From: Diadema setosum
Taxonomy: Eukaryota; Echinodermata; Echinoidea; Diadematoida; Diadematidae
DNA length: 64,000 nucleotides
Reading direction: 5' to 3'
Assembly: GCA_033980235.1 (NCBI GenBank)
Contig: CM067059.1
Location: forward strand, 23,795,111-23,859,110
Shown here: positions 1 to 11,217 of the stretch, piece after piece
Layout of the letters: each line of letters opens with the position of its first letter
Numbering within the stretch: position 1 is the first letter of the stretch
Notes under the pieces: generated by a model
Seen by the model: the letters and a program-made list of their open reading frames with translations, nothing else
Told to the model about the DNA's origin: nothing
Database searches by the model: none
Made by a program: the position numbers and the translations under genes

Positions 1-1486
1 CCGTTTAGATGCCGTGTTTGTCCGTGTAGACGCCGCGCTCTTCCGGCCTTATCCGTGTAGCTGCCGTGTTGATACCGTGTGTACAGTCATACCAAAATCT
101 TGGATCTCCCCGGATCACCATGTAAATCCTTGAGCATCCGTGTTTATATGTGACTGGGGCATAAGCATGATATTAGTTGTGTATTCATGTATAGGTGCTT
201 TATTACCTCCGCAAAGGGAGGAGGTTATGTTTTCGTTACCGTTGGTTTGTTGGTTTGTTTGTTTGTTTGTTAGTGAGTTAGTTTGTCCGTGTGCAAAATA
301 ACTCAAAAAGCAGTTAAGGGATTTGAATGAAACTTACAAGAAAGGTTTAAAATGATACAAATAACAAATTATTAAATTTTGGTAGTGATCCGAGAATTTG
401 GGGGGAATTTGTGAAGGATTTTTGATATTTTGGCAGGTAGGGTCAATGAACTTGGGAGTTCAGGCTGCGCGTATTTGAGGTTTGCATGCGCGCACTAAAG
501 TGTGTACTCTAGTTTCTACTAGGGTGAGGCGCGCCGTGCAGCTGAGGGTTTATGATGTAACTAAGGCTTCTATATTGGGAAATCGGGCGACTTCCAGCAG
601 ACAATGCTATAATTATGTATGGGTGGAAATCACTGAATATCTCTATGGAAGAACAAGATTAGTGATGGAAATGAGCGGCATGCTTGGCAGAGGTCTCAGA
701 GTGCTTTTCTAGTTTGTTTGTGTATTCATTTAATACTTTCCTTAAGAGAAATGGAAATTGTATTTTGTAGATTATAGAAGGTCGAAATTATCAATGAGAA
801 GGAGGAAATAATCAGCAAAGAAAGAAAGCAGCCACTTGCCACAGAACCACCTGTTCTCTCTCCTTTGCACTTTCCTGTTTCCATACATGTGTCTGTGATG
901 CTCAGACAATTTATGTATTGTACCAAAAAAGGCTTGTAATCGCATACCATTGTGTCTTTGAACTAACCCTTCAAATTATTGAAATGAGGCAATTCATGGA
1001 CGGAATTATAGTCTGTATCCTGTTGCTTGAGGGAATATGTATATGAGAAAATACAACCAAACTTTCAAGGAATGCACAATTTATCGAGAATCCTTACTTT
1101 TGACTTGGACATTTGCACATACTGTATTTACACATTATGTATAAGCTGTTATTTTTGTGAGGGTTTAATTTTCACGAATTTAGCGAATCACAGTTGGATC
1201 GCGAAATTTAACCACACGCAAAAATGTCTATGATCTCATCATTTGCGAAAATATCTGAATGCAAAAATAACTGCATATACTGTATTAAAACCATATCTAT
1301 TTTCATCTATTTCAGCAGGAATTACATGTAGGAAATAAGCAAAGGCTTGTTTAGAAAAGACACCAAGAGATGTCAAATAACACTACAGCTTATATAATAA
1401 AAAAAGGGGAGTAGAGTTCCTTCATTTGTCATAGTACAAGTAATTGCTAACATCAATATCGCTGCTGTTGCTCATTTTTCACGCAG
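1..1486. other. Upstream intron of the TMX1-like gene
   Basis: No coding exon was recognised here. The first 110 bases hold a loose tandem array of CCGTGTAGNTGCCGTGTT-like units. An interspersed repeat occupies about 200-712. At about 1120-1290 there is AT-rich sequence with scattered CGCGAA/TTCGCG-like pieces, probably a decayed copy of the ACTGTAAAA hairpin family seen elsewhere. The short open frames have no recognisable domain. Confidence 0.5.
200..712. repeat. Interspersed repeat with ACCTCCGC / GGCAGAGGT ends
   Basis: The left end reads TTATTACCTCCGC followed by a GGAGGTTATGTTTTCG block and a GTTTGTTTG run. The right end reads GCTTGGCAGAGGTCTCAGAG. The ends are partly inverted and the layout matches a repeat class widespread in marine animal genomes. 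Its superfamily cannot be set from one copy. A fragment of a related type is at 31548-31770. The open frame at 482-712 lies inside it and is not treated as a gene. Confidence 0.45.
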
Positions 1487-1726
1487 ATCCTTGTTTTCAT
1501 CGCTGATTGCTTCTGGCCCGTCAAGCCCAGAGAGAAGTACCAAAGGCCACCGCCTGTCCCAGTTGGACTGACGGGAGGGAAGAAAGATGAAGAAGAGGAG
1601 GCGGAGGAGGAGGTTGCAGGAGAGAAGGATGAGATAGATGCAGGACAAGCTGAAGGGAGGGGAGATGGGACTGTCAGGAAACGGAAGATAGAATCAGAGC
1701 CAACTTCGTCAGAAAAAGCATCCTAG
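1487..1726 (+). CDS. TMX1: TMX1-like terminal coding exon (thioredoxin-related transmembrane protein 1), partial
   Basis: TMX1 is a type I ER membrane thiol oxidoreductase with a lumenal thioredoxin domain, one membrane span and a cytosolic tail. Only the last coding exon is present: 79 codons and a TAG stop, entered after acceptor CACGCAG. It starts ILVFIADCFWPVKPREK, matching the vertebrate end of the membrane segment (pattern IFVADCLCP followed by basic residues and a Pro-rich stretch). An acidic tail (EEEEAEEE, residues about 30-40) and a basic RKRK near residue 65 follow. Vertebrate TMX1 has two juxtamembrane cysteines that are palmitoylated; here only one is visible, with Trp where the second would be. 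The upstream exons, including the CxxC active site, are outside the window. The call rests on remembered family similarity over a short exon; another TMX-type tail is the main alternative. Confidence 0.72.
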   Translation: MLVFIADCFWPVKPREKYQRPPPVPVGLTGGKKDEEEEAEEEVAGEKDEIDAGQAEGRGDGTVRKRKIESEPTSSEKAS

Positions 1727-2702
1727 TTCTCAATTCGTCTCGTTGTTTGTTTGTTTGTTTTTTGGTGACTAGGTGTGCATCATGACTTTTTAAAAACTCT
1801 TTCTTTTTACACTTACTGTCTCAGCGTTACACAGACTATCCATGTGGCTAGGATTTTTCACAGGAAAGGAAACACGATGAAAATTGATTATACACATTTG
1901 TGTCTGTAATCAGTTTTGTGGATTGTTGCAATTCCTTTAACTTGTCACCATTCTATTGATTTGTGTGTGTGTATGTCTGTGAGCATGTGTGTGCATGTGT
2001 GTGTGTGTGCATGTGTGTGTGTGTATGTATGTATGGGTTTTTGTCTGCCCACTTCTCAATAAGGATGTTTGACAGAGTATTTCATGGAGAAGCACCAGTG
2101 TCTGGAGTATACAGAAAGGTTTGTGAATTTTTGAATCATGTAATTTCACAATTTCAATATTCAACTGGAGGACTTGTGTATGCAATCATGTCTGCAAGGA
2201 GTTGCAAGTTATAGTTTTGGGTTTTGTTTTTTTTCATGGTCTATAGAACTACACTGCAACCACATCTTCATATTTTCAGTAAGTCGGAGTGCACCAACCA
2301 CTAGTGTGACACAGTTGCGTGGGATTGATGAAAACGCCTTGAAGCGCAACTCATTACAATTCAACAATTGCCTTGACCAGAAAATATGTGAACTTGCCCA
2401 TGTTTATTTGTAGTGCATAAAATTAATATTCTAGCAACAAAAAGATTACAGATGTTTAGTTTAGAAGGGACCACCTAGCGATATTGATAGTCTTGTTAGT
2501 AAATTTTGTGCTGTCCCAGAACTGTAATAGAAAAACTCATGTTGCAGCTGCCCCTTCCTCCATTATAACAGATCAATTTTGGCTCTTCCTCTTGGTCCAG
2601 CCACACTTTTGTGGCTTCTGTAAGACCAGAGGAGTCCAACATGGCTTTTGGTCATCGTTAGGTGAAGAACAGGCCGATCCAAATGGCGTGAACTCGCACG
2701 TT

Positions 2703-2742
<40 letters not shown>

Positions 2743-3536
2743 CTGCCATTCTCTTCTCTGTCCACCTTGTTAAGTTGCATCTGCTGGTTAAAAAAAAAAG
2801 AACCAAGAAAGAAAAAAAATTGAAGAAAAAGTCATGACTTAATTTTGAATGGTGGGGAGGAGGAGGGCCTTGGTGACTGCATTTACTCAGTGTTGCGATT
2901 TTTTTAATATGTTGCAGCCTTTAAAACATGTACACAGATTTACTTGTGAAACCTTTTTGGTTATTGCCACAGTTCAGTTTGCTCCACTTTGTAACTTTTC
3001 ATTTTGCAGTTCAGCAATTATTTGTAGGTTGTATGGTTATTGTTATGTTCTCATTAACATTTGTTGTTACTTTCTGTACAAGTTTTGTCCAAAAATTATT
3101 TCTGCTTATTCAAGAGAGCTATGTGTTAGTCACATCAAAGGGACTAGAACGGCAAAATTTGTGTACGCATCACCATTTTCAGTCAAGTACCATATGGTGC
3201 TGACTTTAACATTGACTGTAGAGGTCTCGGCAGTATATTGTAGTTTGCATTTTTGTTGTCGATTTTGTTCAAGTGCCTTTAACATTTTGCCACTTTTTGG
3301 TTTGTATCATTGTTGTCACTTCAGCTTTAGTATCATGCCGTGACATTCGTTGCAATGAGCTCATATGAAAAAAAAAAAATATATATATATATAATTGTAT
3401 CTCAAAACAGAAATGATTAGGTTGTAAATACAAATGTGTTCTGTCAACTCAAAGACTGAAAATGATGCATCTTTGTTAATAACATGTAATTTGATGCTTA
3501 TTCTCAAAGGCTGCAGCCACTCATGAGAGGAATAAA
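1727..3536 (+). other. TMX1: Probable 3'UTR of the TMX1-like gene
   Basis: Non-coding sequence follows the TAG stop and contains a GT/ATGT microsatellite (about 1962-2032) and a 30-base T run near 2707. The first good polyadenylation signal I see is AATAAA at 3531-3536; another lies at 4048-4053. The true 3' end is not known. The open frames within it (such as 2849-3343) are U-rich and low in complexity, and look like chance. Confidence 0.4.
1962..2032. repeat. GT/ATGT microsatellite
   Basis: Alternating GTGTGT and ATGTGTGC units. It generates spurious Cys-Val and His-Thr open frames on the two strands. Confidence 0.85.
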
Positions 3537-5970
3537 AAGATCATGGTAGACCAGTCCATTTTGCATTCATATTCTATGATGACTCCCTCCAATCACTGTA
3601 GTCAGTCACGGAAGTAAAATCTCCTGACAATACAACATACTAACATGACAAAAAACAACAACAAAAATACAGCTGAAGAATTAGATTATAAGTGGCAGTT
3701 GATATGAATACTGTGTCCCTAAAAGCAGATGGAAAACCCCCACAACTTTGAGTTTGTTAACTGGTTCAATACACTTGTTGTTGTTATTTTTTTTTTTTGG
3801 GGGGGATGTCTAATTTTTCCCTGAAGCATTCCCATGTTACATAAGTACTGAGTAATTACTATCTGTTCAACTTCAAGGGAAATTAATGCATTTTGTATTC
3901 TGCACAGTTTGACAACTCATATACTGCTTACGGTAGATACGTGTACATGTATTTCGAAACAAAATATCACAGTTTTGAGGATGTAGCTATACACTTGTAT
4001 ACTCGCGGTTACTCCTTTTTTTTTTCTTTTCTTTTCTTTTTCTGGTCAATAAATGCACTGACGATTATGACACTGTATGTGGCTTATCTTAGCACTTGAA
4101 ATATCTACTGCATGAAAGTCGGTGATTTGTTGTTACAGTTAAAATATAGTTTTTCCTGTACTTAGGTGTGTTTTTCATGTGTCATCTGTTTCAAAGTAGA
4201 GACTTTACATAAAGTGATATTTACTGTGAAAATGTATCTCTGGATCTGTATGAAAGCAGTACATTGGATCTCTGTGATGTCAAAGAGCATGGTTCGGCTT
4301 TTTAAATTTGTTGGCCACTATTTTTACCTATTAAAGCTAAATGCATGCTTACATGAATACATAAATTTGTTAGCCAACATGCCCATACTTCACGCAGGTG
4401 AATGGCTGGCTACTAGAAAGAAAGTAATAGAGCCTGAAGAATGGCTGTGCTATTGCTGATAAGGCAACCCTAGGTACATATCACCCATATTGTGACATTC
4501 TGAAACATCTCTTTTTAGTATGAGTTAATACATTCAGATATTTGTTGTTGTTTTTTATGGGCAATTGTAAGTATTTGTAATATTTTAAATTTATGAATTT
4601 AAAAATGTTTGATGTTTTTTAATGATTTTTGTTTGTTTTGGATAGATATTATCTTAAAGAAATCTGGCAGACAGGAGTCTCCCATCGCACCACAGGAGAG
4701 AATATGTGTATGTATAACATCTGTGGCTGCTGTGCTGTGGAAATGTGCCCTATTATTATCATTATTATTTTTGCTCATTCATGCGGCCAGGAGGGTCAGT
4801 GCAGAGATGGTAAATATTGTGGTTTATTTTATTCATGTCTTTTGGTCAATGTGTTATGTGAATACTGTCAGAGTGTAAGGTGTGTTTCTATCAGAGTGCA
4901 ATTTGACAGTGAATGAAATCCTGGTCTTCCACTAATCAACTAAGGGTTGAAATTATGTCGTATATGAGTAAACAACTGATGGCTAGTGTTACATTTATGT
5001 GTTTAAAAATGAGAATCATCATCTAAATGAATGTAGGTCACATGAGGTTGTCATCTTTATTGTAAAGCAAATCATTCCTCGTGGTAGGGATGTGTAGATT
5101 AATGAATGGTGCTAGTGAAAACTAGCAAAGGTAGGAGCCTGTGAATGTTGTAACTTGTGATATTGCAAGATTCAAGATCATTCAAAAGTGTTTAACATGG
5201 CACTATAGCACCTTTAGGTAATGACACTTGAACTCCTGCATATATAGATATCGTATGTCAAATAACCTTGTATCTGTTAAGTTTGGTGTGACAGTAAAGC
5301 ATTATAATTGGTCCCACTGCATGAAGCACAGATTGTGAAGTGAATGAAATTACCCTGTATCTCTCACTGTTAATCTTCAGTTGACTCGCAATGTATGAAA
5401 GGACTTTTGATTAGCCTCAACATTTCTGCAAAACGTATCGGTTTGTCATTTGTTTCGAATTTTGAAGCATAAAAATTATCCCTGCATACATACGCACTGA
5501 CACCAAATACTTGTACTGTAATAATTGTACTGTATCTCTCTTTTACATATGAGAGGTTGAATAATGTATTATGGGAATTCTTATGTGGAAACAGCATATT
5601 CTCTCATTTTCATCATTCATATATCAGAATTAGTTCCAAAGAACTGCAAAGATAGTTCTTATAAATGTGAACATTTTTGTCTACAACACTTCTTCCCCTA
5701 AGGCATGTCCAGTGACAACAGAGCATGATCTCTGCAGTACAAGCTAACTACCATGTACATAAGGTGTATGCAAACCTGTATATGCTCAGCAAAGTCACCA
5801 CTTAAAGGTAAAATGTAGTTGTCAGAAGGGCTCAAAAATCATCTTTCACCATTGGAATTTGCTCACAATATACCAAAAAGAGTCTACCAAAGAAACTGGT
5901 CTGGCTGACATGATTTGCCAGGATAATGAGTTTTTTTTTTTTTTTAGTATTATGAGATCAAAAGTGCAAA

Positions 5971-6148
5971 TACAGTGGACTCCCATTATAATGAAGCCCT
6001 CGGGACTGGCAGTTTTCTTTCGTTATGATATCGAAATTTCATTATAGCCGAACAAATAAACAATGAAAATACATAGAGTGAATAATGTTGTTGCCCGAAT
6101 TTTTACTTCGTTATAAATAGAATTTCGTTATAACGGGAGTACACTGTA
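5971..6148. mobile_element. Small TA-flanked MITE, pogo/Tigger-like
   Basis: Terminal inverted repeats: TACAGTGGACTCCCATTATA at the left and the complementary TATAACGGGAGTACACTGTA at the right, with internal TTCGTTATA units facing each other. About 174 bases lie between TA dinucleotides. TA targets and CAGTGGACTCC-type ends are typical of non-autonomous Tc1/mariner-pogo elements. There is no coding capacity. Confidence 0.75.
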
Positions 6149-7187
6149 ATAAAAGTCGCTGTACAAGACTTTTATTCCCAAGGCGCCCTCCCCGTTTAGT
6201 AGTGGATACATAGAACATTACGTGATGATCAATCATGCCCTAGCAGTTGTATTTTTGAACAAGCTACACACAGTATTATGATTCACTCTCATCTGGAATA
6301 TTGATGGATGCTGCTGTGACCCAAGTTGTAATTGATTATGAAGCATTTCGTAGTGACCCTGTTCAGATATATTCTCAGATTGCAATATTGTGGGCATACT
6401 TGTTTGGCAAATACAAAATCTGGATTTTATATTTTGGTCGTTACCCAATAGAAATTGTATCATCACAGCATTATTTCACACATATGTGATGGATATGTGC
6501 CCATTATGTAGAGCAAAAATTAACATTTTCTGCAGGCATATTGAGAACTATGTTGACATCTAATTATTGAACTTGGAAACAACATACAATTTGTAGTGTG
6601 TAAAATATTGTGTAATTAAAGTGAAAGCTCCTTCTTGTCTAACATGATTACAAAGGCTTCTGCACTGATTCTGAACTGTTCTGTAGTGTATTATAGTCAA
6701 GTTTGAGTGAAAATCTCATCTGTTTTGCATAATCTCTGTTCCTCTCTAAGATTCTGGCTTTTTTCTTTCTGCTACAACTGCAAATACTGTGTGGGGATGT
6801 ATGTTCGTGTTCATTGTTCACATTGTCTGTGTGAGAAACTTGACTAACTTGACTGCAATTTTTGGCATAATTTGCTCAAACATTTATTTTCTGTTAGCAT
6901 AAAGTGTAGTTTAAATGTCAGTCACATTTTTCTCTGCATTAAGTGGAAAAACAAGTGTTATATTAAGGGTTATCAAAGTGCATATTGAACCAGTGTCACA
7001 CAGTTGACATTTTTTTTTTCTAAAGCAAATGTCAATAAACAGACTTTGATATAAATACATGTTCTTTGCGTTCGTATATTTGTGTTTTAGATGTGGAGGT
7101 GTTGCTGAGAGGAGTGTGTGATACACTGTAAAACCAGAAATTATTCTGTGCATGAAACTTTTGCACATTTTGCAAGGAGCCAAGATT

Positions 7188-7743
7188 GACAAGTTCAACT
7201 TCACAAACATAAGGATTGAGAGAATGCAGCAATATTAGTAGAACACATCAGTGAAAGTTTGAGGAAAATTGGACAATCAATGCAAAAGTTATGAATTTTT
7301 AAAATTTTTGTGTTGGAACCGCTGGATGAGGAGACTTCTAAGGCTCGTGATGTCATATGAGTACAACAGTATAAAGAAAATGTAAAGAAAATTCAACATA
7401 TTTTCACATTTTTCGCATAAAAGAGCACTTGACTTGCCTCTTTCTAAAGGCAATGGGAATAATATTACCCACAACATGTCAGTAACAAGTCAAGGGAATG
7501 TGTACTTTTTTCAAAAGATGAAATTTTGTGAAATTCTCTTTACATTTTCCTCATATTGTTGTACGCATGTGACATCATACACTGCAGTAGTCTTCTCATC
7601 CAGCGGTGACTGCACAAAAACTTCAAAAATTCATAGCTTTTGAACGGATTGTCTGATTTTCCTCAAACTTTCAATGATGTGTTCTACTAATATTGCTACA
7701 TTCTCTCAATCCTTATGTTAATGAAGGTGAACGTGTCCTTTAA
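7188..7743. mobile_element. TTAA-class foldback element, family A copy 1 (uninterrupted)
   Basis: A full-length inverted repeat. The left arm opens with GACAAGTTCA...CATAAGGATTGAGAGAATGC and the right arm closes with the complement ...CATTCTCTCAATCCTTATG...GTGTCCTTTAA. TTAA is clear at the right edge (7740-7743); the left edge has decayed. It lacks the 0.6-kb insertion present in the copy at 36887-38057 and so supplies the empty site for it (GGGAATAATATTACCC near 7456). Confidence 0.85.
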
Positions 7744-8719
7744 TAGTTTGTCTACATAATGTAGTGAATACCGGTTGCCAATTCACCAAAGCTTTATGTA
7801 GCTAAAAAGGTTGTTAGTTCCGATTTGCGGAAGTTTCATGCCAGGAATGTCTCTGGTTTTACAGTACTCTTATTATAACTCTAGAGATATTTGTCATATA
7901 TGATTTAGCATCTAACTCTATGTACCCAGGTTATACACTTGGAGAATTCTCTACTTTTTGATCTGGAATGTTTTTAGATTCCCTTTCTAATTTGGTTGGC
8001 AATTACTTCTAATATGAGATCATATCACAGGGCTTCGATGATCTTGGAATGTGGACTCGTTTAGGTCTATAATGACATTAACACCCTCTTGTGATATTGG
8101 ATAGATAGTTTTTGCAATGATCAACAGATTGTGCAGATCTAAAAATTGAATCATTTTGTATTACTCGATTAATGCTAGATATATTTCATCTGAAATTTTC
8201 ATGATGTTTTACTATTCAGTTTAATTAATCTTAATTTTTATCATCAGTATCAAGAGTAAAATCATAGGGACAAATTTGTTAAAGGGAGTCTTTATGCGAA
8301 TACATTGAATGTTCCTGGTACACATAATATGGTATGTAAACATACTGTATGTATACTATACGAATATGTTAAATATACGTGTATATTTGTATACATACAC
8401 ATAAACTGGGACACAATCAAGAGCACACAAAATGAAACATTAATTGGTCTTTATTATATTTTCACAGTTTTCTTCTAGGTGTAAGACTGGCCTTTGGCTA
8501 TGCAATGAGCTGAATACATATAAATTTGTATCAATTTAGCACATGAACACTACTTTGTTGTTGATACAATTTCAACTCTTGTCAAACAGTTGAAAACTGA
8601 CATGTAAATTGTAGATGTAGAAGGGAAAGGGGGAAAGCAAGTAAATAATTTTCTGTCCATAATTTTGTATGCATGAGGGATGAAAAAGTTGTCGAACATC
8701 GTGACAAATCATTCAAATT

Positions 8720-9060
8720 TCATGGCATGATAAGAACAGTGCACTGCGTACACGTCATACAAGACTGGATTTCTCTAGCAGACGATACTGAGCATTTATA
8801 GCAATAATGATCCATAATCACGGGATGAACGCACTCGGCAACGTTTCGTATTATTTCACATGATTGACGCCGCCGCCGGTGGTGGTGCCCACCAGTGCTA
8901 GTGGTTCCCACATCTAGCTATCTCCGCTCCGCGAGCGATCCGCCCGTACATCTACAACATACGGAAAAAAGGTAGGTACCTAACTGTACGTACACTTACG
9001 TTCGTTCGTAAGCGATTAATCGACTTCACGAAGTTTTGTATCTCGCCCTCAAAGACCTCT
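8720..9060. promoter_or_regulatory. CpG-richer patch, candidate promoter region
   Basis: In otherwise AT-rich DNA, about 8820-9060 carries many CpGs (GACGCCGCCGCCGG, CTCCGCGAGCGATCCGCCCG, CGTTCGTTCGTAAGCG). A possible splice donor (AAAAAAG/GTAGGT) sits near 8971. This would suit an untranslated first exon of VPS39 starting upstream of the 11010 exon. A 63-codon minus-strand frame (8720-8911) also lies here and has no known domain. Everything here is inference from composition. Confidence 0.25.
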
Positions 9061-11009
9061 ATAGGCCCAGCTAGTAAAGCATACTGCTGGAAGACCTCAG
9101 TAATCTAGCTAGCATACTGGAAGACATCTGTAATGAGCTGTAACGTTAACTGTGAGTGTTTGGGATTTTGTCGTACATTTCACTACTTTGTCCTTACATT
9201 GCCAGTAGGCAGTAGGCCTACGTGAGCGAGTAATTTACGTCGCTCCATCCATACATCTGTACGTGTGTGTTGCGAGCAAGATAAGTTTACTCGGTACAGT
9301 AATCCTATGGTTATGTCTGTCTAGTCAGTACAGTCAGAGTACAGACAGACTTTAACGGATCCCTTTAACAGGTTAGACCCTATACTAGTATTAGATAATT
9401 ACTAGATCATGTAGATTGGACGTCTAACATTAGATCTTAAAGGTTAGACCTATTTGCTATGCCATCGCATTAATTTATATGGCTATTTCCATTGGCATTG
9501 CTGCGCATGAGTTTTTGGGCGCAGACTGTTGTCCACAGGCACAGCATTTTTACACTAGATCTATATAGGCCTAGAGCTAAGAGAGTGCAGTAATAAGAAA
9601 AGGAAAATATTCATTGGTAACTGAGACCCCAAAACCCTAACTAGTCTATACACAGCCCACAGCACAGGGTCTGGTCGGGCTACTAAAAAACCCAAGTCCA
9701 GATAGCCATAACAAAATCATTTAGGCCTAGCTAGGTCTAGTAAAAATTTATTAGTATTATTAGGCTAGAGTGCCTCATTTTTTATATCTTGTGATATCCT
9801 TTACTGTATCATAGTTAGAGCTATACCTAACCCCGTCGCGGGGCGCTGTAACACAGTAACAGCCCTTTACGGTACGTATTTGTCCGTATGGGGTCGCTGC
9901 TGCGGTTAAGCTATACCATTATTGCCAACATTGCACTCTTAAGTCTTGAGCACTCGCTAAGTGTATGATATTGCTCAAACAGCATAATAATTTATAGTTT
10001 AACCCAAGTGCTAATATTATAAAGCTTGTAGCTAGGTCAACAACAATAACAACAGCTGTATGTTTATTGGGTATTGTATGGTGCCAAGAGGATCCAGTAC
10101 AGTGGTCTCATGTCTTTTAGTGCTAATCACAATAGGGACATTTCGACTGTGGTTCTCAAGAGGTGCCAGATGGTTGCGGTTCACTTTTTACTACCTCCAG
10201 CCAGTTAGAACTCATTTCTATTTTCTGTATGCATGTTCACAACATGAACATAATTCTGCCATGTAACTGCCAGTCACAAGAACATTAAAACTTGACCAGA
10301 CAGACATTTGGCACTATACTTTTCCCCCTCACAGACTGAATGAATTTTGAAGAAAGACAAAATAAAAAAGGCTAACATTTATCCATGTGGCATTAAATAA
10401 TGAATGCTTTCTTACCTATTCATTCAATTTTTTTGCAGCAGTGACGCTGGATAGTGATGCCAAGTTCTCAGGATACAACACAAAATTGAGTTCATGGGAC
10501 TATGCAAATGTTGCTTGTTTGTGATGCATCACCGAGGTGCTGTGATTCGATGGATTATTCTGGAACAGGACAATCCATTTTATTTGTACATGTATCAAAG
10601 ATTAGGATACAGTGTACTTCTCTCAAAATTCACCTTTCCAACACTGCATTCATGCAGAATATTGTAAAGGGTGACTAAATCCATTTAAAGTCAATGCAAG
10701 CATTTATAGTGGCAGAAAAAGTAAGGAAGTGTGCGCGATGACAAGGCCATCGTTGCAGATTGAGAACGACGTGAAAATCGAGGAAAGCATATTCTGTATT
10801 TTGGGAGAGAATGTGTAGATGGTTGTTGCGCATGCACATTGCCTTAATAAATTGACATGATCATCACGTGTCCCAGTCCAGGATGTGGACGTGCAAATCG
10901 AAAAGTCCCTAATGTACAGTATGTACCAGGTATCAAATATGTATATCTGAAATGCATCTCTTTGACTAACCCAAAAAATGTATCAACATTTGTGCTGATT
11001 TTCTTTCAG
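9061..11009. other. VPS39 5' region, no exon recognised
   Basis: Presumed intron between an untranslated first exon and the ATG-bearing exon. It has several short repeated phrases, such as GGTCTGGTCGGGCTACTA near 9667, which recurs near 52950, and a CCCCGTCGCGGGGCG hairpin near 9831. An E-box CACGTG lies at 10865-10870. No coding exon was identified. Confidence 0.4.
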
Positions 11010-11144
11010 GAAAGCGTCTTGCATGGAAGATTAGAGCTGAGTAGTCTTCCAGCAAGAGTTACAAGCCTCCTTGGAGAAGGACGTGTCCCAAGAAATCTCC
11101 TGACCTCTGTTGTCACTGTGTAAGAAGCCGCTCAAGAGGGCATC
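11010..11144 (+). other. VPS39: VPS39 5' untranslated part of the ATG exon
   Basis: A good acceptor (GATTTTCTTTCAG) ends at 11009, 135 bases before the initiator ATG. The stretch holds an in-frame TAA at 11121-11123, 24 bases upstream of the ATG, which fixes the start. It also holds an out-of-frame minimal upstream ORF (ATG GAA GAT TAG, 11023-11034). Confidence 0.5.
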
Positions 11145-11217
11145 ATGCATGATGCCTACGAAGCCCGCCCCATTCTGGAAAAGCTGCCTCTTCCAATAGA
11201 ATCAATTGCTTGCCATG
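11145..11217 (+). CDS. VPS39: VPS39 coding exon 1 (residues 1-24)
   Basis: Starts MHDAYEARPILEKLPLPIES, almost the vertebrate N-terminus (MHDAFEPVPILEKLPL). An in-frame stop 24 bases upstream confirms the start. The donor is CATG/GTGAGT, phase 1. It contributes the first strand of the CNH propeller. Confidence 0.95.

Larger units (their letters stand above)
3537..8819. other. Intergenic region between TMX1-like gene and VPS39
   Basis: No exon of any recognisable gene was found. It holds a pogo/Tigger-like MITE (5971-6148) and a TTAA foldback (7188-7743). The rest is AT-rich sequence with T and A runs. The Cys-rich open frame at 4629-4916 has no family pattern. Confidence 0.5.

Noticed and set aside
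2849..3343. 164-codon plus-strand open frame
   Set aside because: It lies in the probable TMX1 3'UTR, is full of Phe/Cys from U-rich DNA, and has no domain pattern.
4629..4916. Cys-rich 95-codon frame
   Set aside because: It includes an Ile run from ATT repeats; cysteine spacing fits no known module. Likely chance.
8720..8911. 63-codon minus-strand frame with CxxC-like pairs
   Set aside because: The Cys spacing fits no zinc-finger family I recognise, and the frame starts in a CpG-rich patch. Kept only as part of a candidate promoter region.
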